DNA of 64,000 nucleotides from Calocera cornea HHB12733 (lineage: Eukaryota > Basidiomycota > Dacrymycetes > Dacrymycetales > Dacrymycetaceae): NCBI GenBank assembly GCA_001632435.1, contig KV423994.1, positions 1-64,000 on the forward strand, read 5' to 3'. Positions 41,665 through 54,400 of the stretch are shown in pieces (position 1 is the stretch's first letter; every line of letters begins with the position of its first letter). The notes beneath the pieces were generated by a model. It was not told the origin of the DNA. It saw only the letters and a list, made by a program, of their open reading frames with translations, and made no database searches. The position numbers and the translations under genes were made by a program.

Positions 41665-42287
41665 ATTGGCTCAACAGGTGGCAGGAGGATCGTCGGATGC
41701 TGAAGCTGACAGTGCTTTGCGTGGTAGCTGCATGATGAGCAATTGTTGTACAACTGCGACCACGCTGCGCTGATAAAGCTGCGGACAAACGGCGCGGCGT
41801 ACCCGAGGCTGCTGTGCCAAGCCAACTATGGCAGGGAAAGGGTTGTATGGCAATCTGGCAGGCACCATCCGGTCCGTGCGGACTCGTCCCTCCTTCTGAC
41901 CATCACCCACGTCTTGTGTAGACGGTTTTTCGACACTAACAGCCTTGTCCCCACCTGTTGAGCACCATGGAGGTGCAGTATGGCGATGAAGAGCCTCTGC
42001 GCCCAGCTCGGCCATGGTGCAGGTGGACTACATTGTCACTGCATACCTCTCAGTGCGATCTTTCTCATTCAGGTCCATTCTGATATCCGCCAGACTTCCT
42101 CCTCTGCAGAGTCACTTGTGAAAGGGGGAGGCCTGGCAAACGATTTCGTGGCAAGCGCATGCAGATGCACTGCCAGAAGAACATCGGCACCTAAAATCAT
42201 GAGCAACAATTAACTTGTCTTAAGTTAACTTTAGTGTTAATTGTTCTACAGATGGTCTCCGACAGTTTCTTCTCTCGAGCATCCTCA
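41665..42287. other. Intergenic, no gene recognised
   Basis: Probable former promoter of the interrupted GNAT gene plus the tail of the methyltransferase locus. A hairpin with 10-bp arms (AACAATTAAC at 42205-42214, complement at 42236-42245) lies about 45 bp from the methyltransferase stop and could mark its 3' end. Confidence 0.45.
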
Positions 42288-43223
42288 TCACAGTTTTCTA
42301 AACATCAGTAGGACCATCGGATGCTCCACCGTGACCTCCTCCCCCTTATACCCCATCTTCTCCGCCTCCCCCCTCACCTCGTTCATCATCCTTGTGATCG
42401 CATCCCCCTCCGGATTCTCCCTGTCCTCTGGGTGCATCTCGAACCACTTGTGCGTTGCCCCTCCGCTCCGATAGAACGCCTCCATCTGCTCCCACGTGCT
42501 CTTACCGCTCATGATCACCTCCTCCCTCGCGTCAAAGTGCTCCGGCGGGTAGTGCTCCCCAACATACAGGTGCCTCTCCAGTGTCGCTATCTCGAAGAGG
42601 TCGGAGGGAGGGGATAGGGACATGATGACGGCCTGGGCGAGCCCGTGGATGTCGCTCGCTGCGTTGACGAGCGCGACGTGGTGGTCGATGATCGGATTGA
42701 GCGCGGTGAGCGGCTGGCCGAGCCGCAGGCGTGTGTAGTTGAAGAACGCGACGATGCCATGCGGCTTGAGCACGCGCGAGAACTCGTGCAATGTCTCGGG
42801 ATACTTGAAGTACTGGCAGCAGGTCGCAGCAGGTCGCATACACTTAGCTCACGCTCGATACGAGGGCTCCGCGCGCACCGGCAGTGACGACGTCCACGCT
42901 CGCATCCTTCAAGAACGCCAGCTGATCACTCGACGCCACCTCCCACCTCACCTCCTGCCCCGCCTTGGTCTTTCCCCCCTCCTTCCTCGCTGCGTCCAGC
43001 ATGGTCTCGCTCGGATCGACCCCTACAACGCTGTCGAACATCCCTGCCAGTGCACGCGCCGCCTGGCCTGTCCCGCATCCCAGGTCGATGCAGAGCCCCA
43101 GCTGTTGATGATCGCCCGGGAGCAGGTGGTAGGCGATGATGATGTCGTACAATGTGGGGGGTAGGTCGGGCGCGCGGACTTGTAAGAGGAGGCGTCGAAG
43201 GACTTGGAGGAGAAGGCGGCCAT
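42288..43223 (-). pseudogene. Class I SAM-dependent methyltransferase with apparent frameshift
   Basis: The start AAFSSKSFDASSYKSARPTYP leads into a run of six C (six G on +, about 43157-43162). The expected continuation LYDIIIAYH is in the next frame, so one base seems to be missing. Downstream the fold is clear: GLCIDLGCGTGQAARALAGM (motif I), VVGVDPSETMLDAAR, then WEVASSDQLAFLKDASVDVV. After a short intron-like gap (42839-42878) come YPETLHEFSRVLKPHGIVAF and a C-terminus ending FRKL. The region of the usual AxHW motif is also odd and holds a duplicated 10-mer. It resembles fungal trans-aconitate/Crg1-type methyltransferases. Either a recent pseudogene or a homopolymer error. Confidence 0.6.
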
Positions 43224-43536
43224 TGTGGGATGGGATTGAGCAGGGAGGCGACGAAGGGTTTGAGAGGTAGCGAAAGGGATATAGCTAGGACAAGGTAGAC
43301 TGGTTGTCTACTTAGTCGCTGAGCCTTCTAGAGAGGACAGTGCAGCATGCGGTGTGCCATGTATTCATGACGGTATAGCAACACATTGTGATCCCTGACG
43401 TTCACGTAACCAGTCCATACATTCCCCACAACAATGCCTTCCTTCCTTCCGTAATCATGTTGTCTTACATTTTAAGCAATTCTTCACACATATCCGCACC
43501 TTTCAACCGTCGACAGTCCCAGCCCTAGAGATCGGC
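43224..43536. other. Short intergenic region
   Basis: About 310 bp between the start of the methyltransferase and the end of the hydrolase gene, both leftward. Nothing distinctive seen. Confidence 0.5.
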
Positions 43537-44675
43537 TCAAAGATACTTGAGCAAGAAATCATACATCTTCTCCATGTCCACCTCCTCCCGCCCGTCGTAT
43601 CCGTGCGGCTCTCCGGCCGGCTGCTCAAATTCGAAGACAGTACCAGCCTTGATCATCGCGTTGACGACCTGCGCAGAGCTATGTCAGAGATACACCGCAG
43701 ATGGGATGGGGCGGAAAGCGCACCTCGTGAGCCTGCTCCAGCCCGACGTGCTGGTCCGCGTCGCCGTGCACGATGTATGTCTACCGACCTTTAGCGCGGG
43801 CAGAACCAAACGCACAACGTGCTTACCGGCGGCATATCCTTCTGCACGAGCTTGGCGACCGCATAGTCCGCGGGGTCCACCCCGGGTGCCTTGGCGAACA
43901 AGAGCTGCGAGAGATTCCCCTCCTGCACCATGTACGTGTAGAAGTTCTGGCGGTGGTCCCGCGGGAGGGGTACGCCTGGGGTGCGCACTGCGAACGTTTC
44001 GGAGAGGAGTTGGGAGTTGGGGTCGCGGTGCACTTTCATGTCTGCAGAGCGAGTCAGATGAGGCTGTGGGGAGGGGAGAGGGGCAACGGGAAGCACCTTC
44101 GTCCGTGTAGATGTAGCCGTCTTCGGAGTACTTCACCGGGCGCTGGGGAGTGACGAAGAACGGGCCGAGCCTGTGCCAGGGCGGTTAGCTGCCCACTCCG
44201 CTCGCCAGAGTGAAGAGGCTCACGAGTCCGTGATGGGGTAAATGGGCAGGAGCACCTTGGGCGGGGGGCTGACCCCGCTGATGGGCAGGCCGGAGAGCAA
44301 GCAGATGTACCCTCCCGCGCTGCTACCGCTGACCGCGAGTCGGCTTGGGTCGACCTTGCCCTCGCCCAGGAGGCCCGGCAGCTCCTCCCTCGTCCACTTA
44401 ATCCCGTCCCTCACATCCTCCAGGATTGTGGGCAGCGCTGCCTGCGGTGCCAGGCGGTAGTCCAGGGAGACGAGGGCGAGGCCGTACTTGTCCACAGCGC
44501 GCTTCATGTGCGGCGCTGGCGTGCGGCGCGAGCCTTGCAGCAGGCCGCCGCCGTGGAACCAGACGAGGATCGGCGCGGGGAGGGCGGACGCGGAGGAGGG
44601 CAGGTAGACGTCCGCCTTGATCTCGACCCCGTCGACCTTCTTGAAGACGTAGGTTGCGGGCGTTGGGGCAGACAT
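43537..44675 (-). CDS. Alpha/beta hydrolase (AB hydrolase-3/HSL-like)
   Basis: Exons on the minus strand: 44675-44224, 44170-44097, 44041-43827, 43780-43724 and 43668-43537 give 309 aa. ILVWFHGGGLLQGSRR is the oxyanion-hole HGGG motif of the hormone-sensitive-lipase group. LAVSGSSAGGYI carries the nucleophilic Ser in GxSxG form. TYIVHGDADQHV and EPHGYDGREE supply the acid and the His. No signal peptide, so probably cytosolic. Likely an esterase or lactonase on small substrates. It is divergent from the metallo-hydrolase at 45264, which suggests joint control (inference). Confidence 0.88.
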
Positions 44676-45263
44676 GTTGCTTAGGTGGAATCCAGATCGA
44701 GGAGGGTAGGTTCACTGTAGATGAGCAGCCAAACCTTTGCGCCGCTGTTGGACGGTATATATGCAGCTCGCTCGTCATTGTTGGTGGAGGCCAGCGACAA
44801 CCCGGGTCAATTCATTTGCCCGATTGTGGCCTCAGGGTCGTGAGAGTGTGAAGGACAGCCCTCCTTTGTGAGGATGAGAAGGAAGGACGAGGGAAGCATC
44901 TCCGGGCGCTTCTTTACGTTGTGTCTTACTAATGGGTTAGTAACTTGGTCAGGAATTGAACTCGGGACATGCTGCTCACTATCAACGATGCCCCTGAACA
45001 GCCTTGTGCCCATCCATTATTCATTCATGGCCAGTACTAGTACCTCGGAGTGCCCTCATCGCGTCGGCCATAGAGCGCCGCCAATGCACTGCTAACGCCG
45101 ACAGCCGAGGGACCTCGATAAGGCAGCTCGTCTCGAGGGAATCGACCGGAGTTCGACATCGAACATGTAGCCTCCTACCGCTGTCCAGCAGCAGCTTCGG
45201 CAGCTTCTCGACGTCCATCAACATACATTCATTGTTATCCTTCACAGCCTTCAAGTACCACCC
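44676..45263. promoter_or_regulatory. Shared promoter region of two divergent hydrolase genes
   Basis: 588 bp between divergent start codons. TATATATGCA near 44756-44765 could be a TATA element for the leftward gene. No other site recognised. Confidence 0.4.
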
Positions 45264-46347
45264 ATGGCTACCTCCGTCCCCGTCACGGGCGCGCTCGAGC
45301 TCGACCCGTCCATCCTCGCCCTCCCAATCGTCCCCCTGCCCGAGGGCGAGGCCGTGTGCACCATCTCGCCGATCATCAATAGCTTCGTGACGCTGCAGGA
45401 GCCGATCGTGCTCTACCCCTCGCCGAACCCGCAGGCATCCTTCCGAGCCCCAAGCTTCGTCTTCTACATCACCCACCAACCGACGGGCAAGAGCCTCATC
45501 TACGACCTCGGCATCCGGTTCGACTACGAGACCGCGTTCAGCGAGGACTACGTCAAGGTGCTGAACGGGCTGTGGAAGACCAAGATTGTCGATGATGTCG
45601 GGAAGATCTTGGAGAAGGGCGGGGTGGACCCGGCAAAGGTGCACGCGCTGCTCTTCAGGTATGTCACATTCCTTCCTGACCGAGAAGCTTACTGACAAGC
45701 CCTAACGCAGCCACGAGCATTGGGACCACACGGGCTTCATCGCCCCCTTCACGAATGCCGAGCTCGTCGGCGGCGCGCAGACCTTCGCGGCCGAGGCGAA
45801 CCTGTCGGAGCAGGTCACGGCCTTGGGCAAGACGCCCCGCATCATCGACTTCTCAGGCGAGGCCATCCAGCCCGTGGGTGCCTTCGAGCGCGGGTACGAC
45901 TACTTCGGGGACGGGAGCGTGTGGCTGGTCCACACGCCGGGGCATACGAAGGACCACATGTCCGCCCTGGTACGGGTGGCGCCCAGCCCGGACGCGCAGT
46001 ACGTGCTTGTAGGCGGCGACACGGCGCACCACCCGTGCCTGCTGTGCACGCACGCGGGCCACACGCAGTACCAGCTCCGCGCGACCTTCCGCAACCCCTT
46101 GGCGCCGGAGGGCGCGCCAGAGGTCGCGATGCACTTCGATGCGGACCTTGCGAGGGACAGCATCAAGCGCACGAAGCGCATGGAGGCGGAGCCCAATGTC
46201 ATGTGCGTCATGGCGCATGAGTATGGGTACTGGAAGTACTGGAGGGACAACGACGAGATCATGTTCCCTGGTCTGGGCCTGGGTGAATGGAAGAAGAGGG
46301 GTCTGAAAGGCACTAGGCTGTACGATGTGACCGAGTATGAGGAGTAG
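45264..46347 (+). CDS. Metallo-beta-lactamase-fold hydrolase, lactonase-like
   Basis: Exons 45264-45658 and 45711-46347 give 343 aa. The zinc-binding signature HxHxDH is seen as SHEHWDHTG right after the splice site. VWLVHTPGHTKDHMSAL supplies the next His, VLVGGDTAHHPC the bridging Asp, and VMCVMAHEYGYW a late His. The layout is that of the AHL-lactonase/glyoxalase-II group. Residues 1-60 or so form an extra N-terminal part. Intracellular, no signal peptide. Substrate unknown; a lactone or thioester is likely from the family. Confidence 0.88.
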
Positions 46348-46571
46348 GCGGTAGACCGGCTTGCTTTCTTGGGATCTATCTTGGGTTGGCGTAGTATCTA
46401 TGCAAAATAATAGAATGAAAATATTCACTATGCACGGTCAAACAAGAGCTTCCGATTTCAAGGCATGAGGTCAGCGCCATAGCTGTTGATCGTCCAAGGA
46501 GGAGCCTCAAATACATCTTAATCGTGCTTAGTGCTCAGGCTCTTGCGCTATACTAGTTCTCCAGGCACACC

Positions 46572-48123
46572 TCAGCAGCTCAGACCGGCAGGATGCAGAA
46601 CACAGGTGTTAGTGTCGCCTCCCGTGATGTCGATGTCCGAGAACTTCCACGTGTCCGCCGTCGTCCCGGCTGCTGTAAGGATGTAATAGTTCTCCGCGCC
46701 GGGCTGGGCCGTCCCATGGATGTTGTTCATCACGATGTTGGTGATATTTACGCCGGGTGTTGGAATGCCTGTGGGGCCTCCGTTGACTGCCGGAGCATCA
46801 GCACTAGCGCTTGAACACCGGGTAAGGGATAGAGAGACGCACGATAATCCTGCTGAATGTCGATCCCGTAGGTGCTCATATTGAACAGCTGGATATTCTG
46901 GTACGTCACGTTGTTGACAACACCCGCTGTGCCCGAATTGCACTTGATCCTTGCGCCGTTCTGGCTGTTGATCACCTTCGAATTGCTGAAGATCACCCCG
47001 TCCACGGTGTTGTTGCTCTTCCCGCCGATGGAGCCGATGGAGAGCCCATGTCCGCCGGAGCAGTACATGTTGGTTGCGACGAGCCCGCCGCCGGAGGTGA
47101 TGGCGATGCAGTCGTCTTGGTTGAAGACGAGGTTGTTGGTGATGAGCATCTGAAATATTATGAGTGGTTCTTTCTCAGGGATATGCCCGTACAAGCACTC
47201 ACGTCAGTAGACGATGATACGTCAAACCCATCAGTATTGTGGGCCGCCGCAAGACCGCTGGGCAGAAGGGTATAGCCTTCCTTCATGTCGATAACGATCG
47301 CCTTCATCACCAGGCCAAACGCGCCCGAGATGGAGAAGACGTGGGTGGGCGCGTTCTTGATGTACAGGTTCTTGATCACGCTGTTTCCGAGGAGTTTCGA
47401 GCCGGTGATCATGTGGTCTGGCCTGAACAATTGTTGGCCATGAAAGGAAAGATTATATATGCAGGGACGCACTTGGGTACTCCTCCATTCGAGCCAATCC
47501 CATCCCACCACGCCGGGCCGTTGCCGTCCAGCACTGAGCATGCAGCACCCTGGATCGTGATGTTCGTGCCGCCGACCTTGAGTAGATCATATGTGGCATT
47601 CGCCCATTGCCAGAACTTGCGCGCCCATTAGCCCATACTGGGAGGGCAACAGGGGCCAGCTTACCGTTCGCCCCTCGAACGTGATCACCGTGTTGGCCTT
47701 CACCTTCGACAGATCAAGGGTCGTGTTGGGCGGGACGGTCAGATCCTGTATATGCAGGTCGGTGCATTGAGCGACGGCACTTGCGACTTGCGCGTAAGCG
47801 GTGACGGTGCATGCGGCGCTGGTGGATGTGGAAGTTCTGTGCACAAACAACTTCAGAAAATAGCACGCCTATAGGATGATGATCTCTTACGGAGTGGCAG
47901 GCTGAGGCACGTAGTTCTCCACCTCAAGCTCGAGAGTGTCTTGGACAATGTCAAGCTGGCTGTCGGGCCAAAGCGAGGAGTCGCCGTAGGTCTTGATACC
48001 GCAAAGTACAGCGTTGCGATCGGCGGCCGAGACAGGGAAACCCTCCGCGCGCTTGGGCAAGCTCGCAGCGGCAGCAAGGCTCAGTGAAGTCAAGAATAAG
48101 AGACAGGAAGCCACAGGTGCCAT
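46572..48123 (-). CDS. Secreted endopolygalacturonase (GH28)
   Basis: Exons on the minus strand: 48123-47891, 47836-47665, 47615-47473, 47422-47203, 47149-46843 and 46786-46572 give 429 aa. Signal peptide APVASCLLFLTSLSLAAAA. The parallel beta-helix shows all GH28 catalytic landmarks: NTDGFDVSS (first Asp), FNQDDCIAI (the Asp pair), GGHGLSIGSIGG (His) and GARIK (substrate-binding Arg-Lys). Tandem beta-helix coils follow, ending PAGLSC. It cleaves alpha-1,4-galacturonan in pectin outside the cell, which fits a plant- or wood-associated fungus. The N-terminal 80 or so residues before the helix are longer than in classical fungal enzymes. Confidence 0.93.
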
Positions 48124-48785
48124 TTGTGGTGTGCAGGCAACAGATGCTTGGTCGAACAGCAGGAGTAGAGCATTCACGGTCGAGCATTTATAGATCTCGG
48201 CGACCGGTAGGCTAGCTCATGACGTGCAGAAGCTCTCGAGAAACAACGTTCATCCCAGGCGTAATGCTGTACCGAGCCCCACCCACGCACAACAGCAGAA
48301 GGGTGACAGACGCATTGTTGGAACGAATCGAAACGACGTGAGCATGGTCAGGCGGTGTGAAAGCGCGCTCTTCTGGTACGCGCGTTGGACGCGAAATGCT
48401 GCGCCACCATCCGGGCCGCCACCGGGCCGGTGAGAGAAGCATGAGCAACCACATGCACTGGCCGAGGAATGAATCAATGATGCTGCCACCTTCTGTATTC
48501 GTCTGCGGAGGGCGGGGGAATGGCGGACGCGTGATCGGCATGCGGGGAAATAGGGTTCTCCGAAAGCCCTGAGCGGGGACCAGAAAACCCGTGCCTGGTT
48601 GTGATGCCAGTCGAGAACAATGGGATACAGTAGTGAGTCCACCGTGCATATTATTGGTGTATTCTAGCCTAGAGTGCCCACGTCCACGGTCTCGGAAGCA
48701 TAAGGGAAAACATTCAGAAACGTGAGAAGGGTATAACCGCAGCGGACATCGGCCGCCGTAAACGTTCGTGATCGGTCGTCGCTGG
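48124..48785. other. Intergenic, no gene recognised
   Basis: Promoter side of the polygalacturonase and 3' side of the DHHC gene. Overlapping minus-strand frames at 48212-48826 have no domain content. Confidence 0.5.
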
Positions 48786-50302
48786 TCATTCGTCACTGTC
48801 CCAGTCCTCTCCCCGCCTCGGATCATATCCGTTGCCCGCTGCTTGATCGGGTGTAGGTCCTTGTCGCTCCAGCTTCGTTACGAGTCGTTCAAGCATCTGC
48901 TCGGCTCTGGGGTTGTGTAAAAACATCGTTCCGTCGCCTTTGCTATGAAATAGAACAAGTATTGGTCAACCGCCTGGGCAGCGCAAGACATACGTACCCG
49001 GTCAGCGTGTACCATCCACTCCTGCTCTTGCCGCCAAATGCCGAGGCCCAGTTCTGCGTAAGCCCCAGGTCCCACATACGGATCTTCTTGCCTGCACTAC
49101 GCAGGGTACGGCGCTGATCATGGTTCATGTAATATTCGTCCCACCGGGCATACAGTGAGTTCGGCCGCGAGTTCGACGGCAGGTTCAACTCTTCCGGCGG
49201 GGTGAACGCGTAGGGCTTGGGCGGCGGAAGAAAAGGGACCAAGATGTAAGGATGTAGCTGCTCCAGTGTCGTCTGGTTCGTTCTAGGGGTATCACATTAG
49301 AATGTCAGCGGAGCCCATCATAGCAAACACGCACGAAATCAGATATGCGTGATAGGCCGCAAATCCGAACAGGCATCCCGTAAAGACAAACCCAAGCATC
49401 GTCAGGATGGCGGAGTGAACCAGCACGAGCATGCCGTCGCCCTCAAGCTCGTATTCGAACTCGCGTGTGAATACGAGTTTGTACATTTGTGGCCCGCCAA
49501 CCGAGAAGCCGTTCGCCGCATATAGAGTTGCTGTACACAAGAACAGGAAGAAGGACGGCAATGTGCGGAATCCCTATTAGAGACCATTAGTCATCATGAA
49601 CGTCACTGCAACAATGCTGACCTACTACACAGGTGGCGAGCCACACGCAATGATGATCCATCTTGAGGTAGCATCGATTGCATGAGCTACAATGATGTGT
49701 CCGTTCCGGCTTTGGTGCGTCGCAGATCCTGCACCACCTTCCTTTCGGAGGGGGGGTTGGCTGCCTGATTGGGGGAGGAGGTCCTTTGAGGAAGTCAGTG
49801 AGGGACATCTCTTCCTCGTTCTCGGGTTCCTGGGCGGCGGTGGGAGGTGGCGCAGAAGGAACTGTAGGTGACGAGAAGGATCCTCCGCGAGAATGGCCAG
49901 ATGGTCGTGGTCGCCCAGGGTCCCGCGCGAGGCAGAGGATGATGAAGAGGTTGCACATCAGGAAGAGGCTAGATGATGCGAATATTCGCCCAACCATCCG
50001 GCCTGGGCTCATCATATCGTGTTTGTACAGTATGATGGGTATCGAGATGAGCGAGGGTTGGGGAAGGAGAAGAAAGAACTCGAGCACTGGAGGCGAACGT
50101 CAAACAAAGGAGCCGCCGAAAGACAGGGCAACTCACATAAGATAGGGAGCTGAGCAACCAGAGACTTCGGAGGTGGAGCTTCGTGTTGCGCTCGAATTGG
50201 CTCGGGGTCTGAAGCTCCCGCCAACCGGCGGTATCCAGCCAGAGGCTTAATGCTCGGCGGAAACAGAGGCAGCGAGCGCAGGCGTGTGAGGAGAGCTGCC
50301 AT
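48786..50302 (-). CDS. DHHC-type protein S-palmitoyltransferase
   Basis: Exons on the minus strand: 50302-50137, 50086-49626, 49573-49335, 49282-48998 and 48942-48786 give 435 aa. The cysteine-rich domain reads [20 protein letters not shown] then [20 protein letters not shown], with the DHHC catalytic motif intact. Two hydrophobic spans precede it and two follow ([36 protein letters not shown]), the usual four-span layout. TNQTTLEQL after span 4 corresponds to the TTxE motif. It attaches palmitate to cytosolic Cys residues of membrane-associated proteins, at Golgi, vacuole or plasma membrane; most like the Pfa3/ZDHHC2-20 type. Confidence 0.92.
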
Positions 50303-50918
50303 ACTCGGTCTCTTTCGGCACTTCCGGTGAGCAAGTTCAGTATACAAAGCAGATCAAAGCAAATATCGCAAGTAAAGCAGTCCGAGTAAGTATGAGTGGG
50401 TGTAAATGAGAAGAGATAAGACGTGCAAACAGACCAAGATGGGTTGCCAAGGAGGCTGACGCGACGCAATGATGATCGCGTTTGAAGGATGACGGAAGCG
50501 GTTGGGTGCTTCTGCACAGCCCTTCAGGGTGCTTCGTTCCTTCGTTTGTGTTCCGACACATCCCTCGTTCCTATTTGCTCCTACCAGCGTTCCTTGCACT
50601 CGGCCCTCTGTGCCAGCTATTATGCCTAATTGGATCCATCTGACACATCCGGCAAACCAAGCATTACTCCGAGTATTGGTTATTACTCTGTTACCTCGTT
50701 TCGTTACTGTGGCTCGAAGAATGGCGCGAAAAGCTCGGGAGAACCTCCGCTTCTTCCCGAACCACACGGTGTTGCACTTTCGTATGGTTCTCGTTCGGAG
50801 TGTCTGCCGGGCCGACTTCATATCCCTCAGCACGTGTACTTATGGCTTCTCCAACGCTAGTAGAGTATAAAGAGGGTCGATATGCGAATGATGCGGATCT
50901 CTGAGCTGTTGGACCAAT
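50303..50918. other. Divergent promoter region, DHHC gene and GH3 gene
   Basis: About 615 bp between divergent starts. GTATAAAG at 50866-50873, 46 bp before the GH3 ATG, is a plausible TATA box for that gene. Nothing else seen. Confidence 0.45.
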
Positions 50919-53900
50919 ATGCTGGCGATCGTCGTGTTCACGCTCTTCGCAACCCTTGGTGTTTCGGCGGCGGAAATACCTCTGTACAAGGATGCCAACG
51001 TCCCAATTGATGCAAGGGTTACGGATTTACTTGGGCGAATGTCCGTGCAGGACAAGGTGTCGCAGCTGTACGTGTCTCTACCCGTACAGTGTATCGTCCT
51101 CAAGCTGTGCCTGTAGCATACAAGGCGATATTGACGGATGGATGAACATGACGGATCCTTTGGACAATACTCTCACATACAACTATACTGGTTTGGTCGA
51201 TATGATGTCGAGCAAGAGTGGTGCGATCTGGGCTGGCTATGCTATGCCTTATGAGAAGTCAATGTATGTTGACCCCCTGACGCGGCTCAATTAAATTGAC
51301 GCCGTAATTAGCTATGCGGTTACCGTCGGGCAACGCTATCTGATGGAGAACACAACCCTCGGCATTCCCGCTTTGATTCAATCTGAGAGTATGTGTAGCT
51401 TCGCCTTGAACTAGTCGCATACCTGACCGACTCTGAAGGTCTGCACGGCTTCACTAACAATGGTAAAGGAAGCTATCAAGAAATAGTGCGCGATATTGAC
51501 CTCTGTAGGAACTATATTCCCGTCGCCAATTGGCATGGCGTGTAGTTTTAATACCGATCTCATGTACAACGTGGCGAAGGCCATCGGTGGCGAGGCGGAA
51601 GGGCTGGGCTTCAGCATGCTATTTGCTCCAGTCCTTGATCTATCGAGGGAGCTTCGGTGGGGACGCGTTGAGGAGGTGAGCTTTAGGCACGGTCATGCGT
51701 TGACTGGTCTCATGCTTTGACCTAGAATTACGGGGAGGATCCCTTCCTGACAGGAGGTACGCCTTTCGTAAAGCAACTTCTTTGGCTTGGACTAAATAGC
51801 AGCCAGAAATGGGATATGCATACGTGACCGGTCTTCAAGCTGGTACTCGTCGTAATACCTCGTCGACTGCATCTGCCCGACTTGCTGCCACATGCAAGCA
51901 CTTCGCTGCATTTGGCTCTCCCCAAGGTGGATTGTGAGCTTACAAATCGAGCACTACCTTGCTTTATCCTTACCGCGATCTTCAGGAACCTTGCGCCGGT
52001 TGCTGGTGGAGAACGAGATCTCCGTACGATGTATCTGAAGCCGTTCTATCGTGCTTGTGTTCAAGGTCCGGCGTGGGGCATCATGACCGCTTACTCGTCG
52101 TACGATGGCATACCAGTCAGTGCCTCAATTTATGGATATAATCTGGGCTGACACAGCCCAGGCCGTTGCCAATTTTCATCTCCTCACCGATATCGTAAGG
52201 GCCTGCATCAATCATGATATCGCTGGCTGATTCTGTCTCAGCTGCGAAATGAATGGGGCTATCAAGGTTTCGTGACAACCGATGCCGGATCGGTTGATCT
52301 GTTGATCACCGAACATGCTATCGCTGGCGATCGGGCAACCGCAGCCAAGATCGCGCTAGAGAATGGCTTGAGCGGCGAGATGGGAGGAGGAACTTACACG
52401 TATCTCACACTTCCAGGTCAGTTTTTGACAGAAAGGGCGCTATACGATGCCTGACCATTTCTCAGATTCTATCGCTAATGGCTCGGTGACGATGAACTAC
52501 CTCGATCAGGCTGTCGGCTACATCCTGAAGACGAAATTCGAGCTTGGGCTGTTCGAGAGTACGTCCGATAAGACTATTATCCTGGATGCTTTGAAGTTCA
52601 GACTGGTCCAGATCCTTATCCGTATGCCGACTACGCATCCACGATCCGAACTCCGGAGACGCGGGCCATCTTGCATCAGATGGAGCAAGAGTCGATCGTC
52701 TTGTTGCAGAACAACGGGGTCTTACCGTTGCAGAAGGGAGGATCAGTCGCCCTCATAGGTCCCTCGGCTGGGCAAGTTCTCGTGAGCATCTTGAGTTAGA
52801 AAGCGGCATGTTGCTAACTGTCTAGGGACAGTTTGGGTAAGCGGGTGTGTGTCCGGGCAGCACCTAAGCTCTGAAATGCCATAGTGACTACGTGTTCTTC
52901 AACTCTTCCCTGTAAGAGCCTCCCTGCGGACCCAGACGATATCTAATTGCGTCCAGAAATGGAATTTCGCCTCTTCAAGGGCTGACCAACTTCCTTGCTG
53001 GTTCAAACACGACGATAAAGTACGTCTCCACGCAATCCAATCTCTCCCTTCGTTGACGGTGCTTTAGCTACGCAGAAGGTTGCCAGCTGTGGTCGAACGA
53101 CCAGAACGGGTTTCAAGCAGCCGTCGATGCTGCCTCCGCCTCGGATGTTGCTGGTGCGTCGACCACCGCTCAGCAGCCACACCTTCTGACATCAAGTGCT
53201 CAGTTGTGATGGTCGGCACCTGGTCGCGCGATCAAACGCTCCTCTGGCAAGGCGCCAACGCCACGACAGGGGAGCACGTGGATCTCTCCTCGCTCGCGCT
53301 CGTAGGGGCGCAGCTCGCCCTCGTCCAGGCCGTCCAGGCCGCAGCAAAGAAGACGGTGGTGGTGTTCGTGAGCGGGAAGCCGGTGGCGGAGCCGTGGATC
53401 GCGGGGAATGTGGATGCGGTCGTGCAGCAGTTTTATCCTGGGGAGCTGGTGCGTTCCCCCATTCCGCCTCCTGATCCCACTTCCTCCTCCCCACACCTCT
53501 CTCCTTCCACAGCAGGAAAAGCGACTTACGCGAACTGAATAGGGAGGCACTGCCCTAGCCGAGGTCCTGTACGGCGCATTTAACCCGTCTGGACGGCTGA
53601 GCGTCTCCTTCCCACAGTCGGTCGGGACGACGCCTGTATTCTACAACTACCTGAAGGGCGGCCGACCGCTGGATCCGGGGTACATAACCCCCAACGGTAG
53701 TCTGGTACGCACACCCAGCCCATACTTCGTCCATTTCGAGGCCAACACCTGCAGACGGTGATACTGACATGAAATGTGGTGCGTTGTGACCAGGTGTTCG
53801 GCCACCAATACGTCCTCTCTACCCCCGCCCCGCTCTACTCCTTCGGCCACGGCCTCTCCTACAGTACATTCAGCTACAGCGCTCTGCGCCTCTCCCAGTA

Positions 53901-54400
53901 TTCGGCGCTACAGTACTCGGACACCCTGAACGTGACGGTGTCGGTGACGAACGAGGGCCCGCTAGACGGGGGCGAGGTGGTGCAGGTGTACCTGACGGAC
54001 GTGGTCAGCAGCGTCGTCACGCCGAACCAGTTCCTGGCGGGGTTCAGGAAGGTGGTCATCCCGTGAGTCCCGGTCCGACCCCGCATACATACATGGTGGG
54101 TGCTGAAGGATGCACGGGAACGCAGAGTGGGCGAGACGCAGGACGTGACGGTCAGCATTCCCATGAGCGACCTGGTAGTCTGGTGAGTGCGCGACTTCTG
54201 CCTTCTTCCTTCTTCGCCTTTCCGAGGCCGCTGTGATTCTTCCCCTTTCCCTCGCCGTTATGGTTTGGTGAGCTCGAGCTGATGCTCCAAATAGGGGCAA
54301 CAAGAACCAGTGGGAGTTCGAGAGCGGCACCTATACGCTAAGGGTGGGGACGAGCCAGGCTGTATATCTCAACGGCACGTTCTCCGTGGGCTCTGCTTGA
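50919..54400 (+). CDS. Secreted glycoside hydrolase family 3 (beta-glucosidase/beta-xylosidase type)
   Basis: A signal peptide (LAIVVFTLFATLGVSAA) starts an intron-rich gene; I could place about twenty small introns in phase. Family landmarks in order: LGRMSVQDKVSQL, YAVTVGQRYLMENTTLGIPA, LHGFTNN, CKHFAAFGSPQGG (catalytic-pocket Lys-His), WGYQGFVTTDAGSVDLL (the nucleophile Asp), then the second domain (SIVLLQNNGVLPL, VALIGPSAG) and a C-terminal fibronectin-III-like domain (LYSFGHGLSYSTFSYSAL, NVTVSVTNEGPLDGGEVVQV). About 800 aa. It removes terminal glucose or xylose from oligosaccharides outside the cell. Together with the nearby polygalacturonase it points to plant-wall use. Confidence 0.9.
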
